Assembly: GCA_013334845.1 (NCBI GenBank) | Contig: JAAXWV010000088.1 | Coordinates: 1 to 5,853, forward strand | Reading direction: 5' to 3' | Length of the DNA: 5,853 bases | DNA from: Candidatus Roizmanbacteria bacterium | GTDB lineage: Bacteria; Patescibacteriota; Microgenomatia; UBA1406; GWC2-37-13 | Position numbers and translations under genes: made by a program | Shown: positions 5,701 through 5,853 of the stretch, piece after piece | Numbering within the stretch: position 1 is the first letter of the stretch | Layout: each line of letters begins with the position of its first letter | The notes under the pieces: generated by a model | What the model was told of the DNA's origin: nothing | What the model saw: only the letters and a program-made list of their open reading frames with translations | The model's database searches: none

Positions 5701-5853
5701 TAACTAAAACAATGAGTCCTGCAGCCAACAATTCCTTTTTGCTAAGTGGAGGGTACTTTGGATATCAAGAATCTACTTATGGGTATATTTTCAGGAAAAA
5801 CGGAGAATCAAAAAATATCCAATGGAAAATAGATGGTAATGTACCATTACCAT
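2784..5853 (+). CDS. large anchored Cys-rich protein with GH-A glycoside hydrolase domain (3' end outside window)
   Basis: The frame is open for 1023 codons and runs off the right edge. ATG at 2784 is the first start after an in-frame TAA at 2778-2780, and it opens a typical anchor: positive residues (K2, R4, K5) and then a hydrophobic run at about 8-31 with no clear signal peptidase site. The rest should lie outside the membrane. Four six-cysteine modules follow at 48-103, 113-169, 209-265 and 293-351, separated in part by Ser/Thr/Pro-rich linkers (174-206, 270-291, 356-380). A probable beta-sandwich with C393, C414 and C419 spans about 381-460. A TIM-barrel glycosidase spans about 495-815, and a beta-rich C-terminal domain starts near 835. 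The catalytic pair E619 (in WNEPD) and E726 (in TEFGW) marks clan GH-A, closest in feel to GH39/PslG-like enzymes. The substrate is unknown. Binding or cleaving of cell-surface polysaccharide is an inference. Confidence 0.9.
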   Translation, partial: MKYRKGEIGIFVAFGALIFLGVSTIIGSVFLNTNNKIGVRSRAASNNCNNTVPNKGGYCNDKIAYICSSSNDSGTMLADCTNIGDGKCHTGTDSSGQVDYIGCNPREGIVLNCTYGNTTYIDQRGGYCEGDVPKICNAGSFTRLNVNGADVTCPSGTCTNDGRTDYIGCSGTAPVSSITTSSVIPSVTPVPTATPLRNQTPTIHVSRNCTYGNTTYIDQRGGYCEGDVPMICNGDAFTQLNVDGKYITCPSGTCTNDGRTDYIGCSGAAQTGKSNTTGNQQQNTNSSIISGSCIRDGVTYANNKGGYCSDDHNAMICINNNFVPFVNCGTNYCGTREDRVDGNGYRDYVGCDGKGPQASSGLTSTSKSISVLSQKSATSKEVNANFFLELSKCDNASSTYIAIKNGTEISNGQCLNNSCTAAMKLTLDSTNPKVTVTGYALITDNDGTIHNISETIELNYNDASQPQSISRGFVCGYPVLKEINKSISQGSGSPFGLNVNLIGRYVDDRSVINEPLNMVKGTGASWLRLEFNWASLQTDVGNPTGAFNWTNTDAVVQSVKDKGFNILGLLAYNSLGRNQVFPVDDNGCNGNCEENWKKYLTAVVSRYKDSITHWQIWNEPDTYQFNHNAENGNSPSRYSYLLKVSQQIIKQIQPNAKIVMGGFNPDTPEWAYKVMAEGGSNYVDVVDVHPYITYSNLSPEANYWIEKEYPFIAMSKQFGKELWATEFGWPTQHYSNRAYVSPNTQGEYIARAYIQGIANGFSKLFLFKYNDDPGSDADGQFQTFGLVNTSWLQSKGSYETYVNMTNALNNSVIVAKYDPTYDPSYSNSSKSSKMDTFEQGWLYNQNSGSVQITNSESLEKHNDLASMSVTYTLNSKSDKVTIARSSNHEISIPGNATKFGFWVKNNSFNNPVISVILRDNNSGIYEYEIGRLSVTGEWTRYEVDLQNMQEVGPDGEALRKVNREHTQFVGIGLTKTMSPAANNSFLLSGGYFGYQESTYGYIFRKNGESKNIQWKIDGNVPLP
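2925..3092 (+). repeat. six-cysteine module 1
   Basis: Residues 48-103. Cysteines are at 48, 59, 67, 80, 88 and 103, with NKGGYC at 54-59 and DYIGC at 99-103. It shares the overall plan of the other three modules but has a longer insert between the third and fourth cysteines than module 4, and a wider gap between the fourth and fifth (seven residues instead of three or four). It follows the membrane anchor after a short stretch. The even cysteine number suggests three disulfides and thus an extracytoplasmic location. I do not recognise the family. Confidence 0.7.
3116..3296 (+). repeat. mosaic direct repeat, copy A (six-cysteine module 2)
   Basis: This copy encodes module 2 (residues 113-169, cysteines 113, 128, 136, 153, 158, 169). 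It matches the copy 288 bp downstream in three parts: 3116-3178 is identical over 63 bp, 3179-3236 differs at 24 of 58 positions by my count, and 3237-3296 is identical over 60 bp. Local GC is raised (37 of 60 at 3241-3300) compared with the catalytic part of the gene. A Ser/Thr/Pro-rich linker of about 33 residues follows. Confidence 0.92.
3404..3584 (+). repeat. mosaic direct repeat, copy B (six-cysteine module 3)
   Basis: This is the partner of the copy at 3116-3296 and encodes module 3 (residues 209-265, cysteines 209, 224, 232, 249, 254, 265). Identical blocks at 3404-3466 and 3525-3584 flank the diverged centre 3467-3524. The protein changes fall only in that centre, at about nine positions (for example K134 to M230, R143 to Q239, D150 to Y246). 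Synonymous sites in the flanks are also unchanged. Confidence 0.92.
3660..3836 (+). repeat. six-cysteine module 4
   Basis: Residues 293-351, with cysteines at 293, 308, 317, 328, 333 and 351. NKGGYC at 303-308 and DYVGC at 347-351 match the module signatures. Codon choice is AT-rich and the GGYC segment resembles module 1 at the DNA level, unlike the GC-richer modules 2 and 3. The spacing between the fifth and sixth cysteines is longer (17 residues) than in modules 2 and 3 (10 residues). Confidence 0.75.
4266..5228 (+). other. clan GH-A glycoside hydrolase domain (GH39-like)
   Basis: Residues about 495-815 of the large protein. The opening strand FGLNVN is followed by WLRLEFNW at 526-533, a strand-2 motif common in clan GH-A. 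HWQIWNEPD at 613-621 carries the predicted acid/base E619 at the end of strand 4. VVDVHPY at 685-691 has the active-site histidine H689. LWATEFGWP at 722-730 gives the predicted nucleophile E726 at strand 7. The 107-residue gap between the glutamates is normal for the clan. KLFLFKYND at 763-771 fits strand 8. The retaining mechanism is known for the clan. The exact family (GH39, GH5 or an unassigned group) and the substrate remain open. Confidence 0.8.
5286..5853 (+). other. C-terminal beta-sandwich, probable carbohydrate-binding domain
   Basis: From residue 835 the sequence has the look of a jelly-roll carbohydrate-binding module. It opens with MDTFEQGW and has alternating beta strands, KFGFWVKNN at 898-906, a WTRYEVDL segment, and a late LLSGGYFGY stretch. 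Such modules commonly follow a glycosidase domain and hold the enzyme on its polymer. The family cannot be fixed by eye. The last residues visible begin what may be another linker or domain, and the frame is still open at the window edge. Confidence 0.55.

Overview
The window looks like chromosomal DNA of a bacterium with the standard genetic code. No in-frame TGA occurs in the 1023 codons of the large right-hand gene, and the three left-hand genes end in TGA, TAG and TGA. Upstream of the starts there are AT-rich -10 boxes and no Shine-Dalgarno sequence. At least two minus-strand genes appear to be leaderless. Together with short intergenic gaps and an anchored cysteine-rich surface protein, this would fit an uncultivated Patescibacteria/CPR-type genome. 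That placement is an inference, since the window holds no marker gene.

Left part (1-2662, all genes on the minus strand). In order of transcription there is a four-helix membrane protein of the DUF4239 (bestrophin-like) type (1859-2662), a DUF3800 protein with an RNase H-like acidic motif set (1175-1807), and the ATPase subunit of an ABC-2 type exporter (46-1056). Each has its own credible -10 element close to its ATG, so they need not form one operon. The DUF3800 gene is much poorer in GC than the ABC gene where sampled, which suggests a separate origin. No permease gene for the ABC exporter is seen. It would be expected to the left of the window.

The gap at 1057-1174 holds more than a promoter for the ABC gene. 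On the plus strand a good promoter (TTGTAC, 17 bp, TATAAT) leads straight into a compact element that folds on paper as a three-way junction: a 9-bp closing stem and two hairpins, one with a GCAA tetraloop. A U-rich tail follows. This is a candidate small RNA gene of about 70 nt whose 3' end is antisense to the end of the DUF3800 gene.

Right part (2663-5853). A 121-bp divergent region carries the promoters of both flanking genes and a perfect inverted repeat at the -35 position of the leftward one. From 2784 to the right edge runs one open frame, with its stop outside the window. It encodes a large envelope-anchored or secreted protein with an N-terminal membrane anchor, four six-cysteine modules (GGYC and Y-[IV]-G-C signatures), Ser/Thr/Pro-rich linkers, a probable beta-sandwich domain, a clan GH-A glycoside hydrolase domain with both catalytic glutamates in place, and a C-terminal beta-sandwich of carbohydrate-binding type. 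Modules 2 and 3 show an odd mosaic at the DNA level: blocks of 63 and 60 bp are identical on either side of a strongly diverged 58-bp centre.

The most interesting items are the candidate small RNA, the mosaic repeat pair, and the modular cysteine-rich glycosidase.
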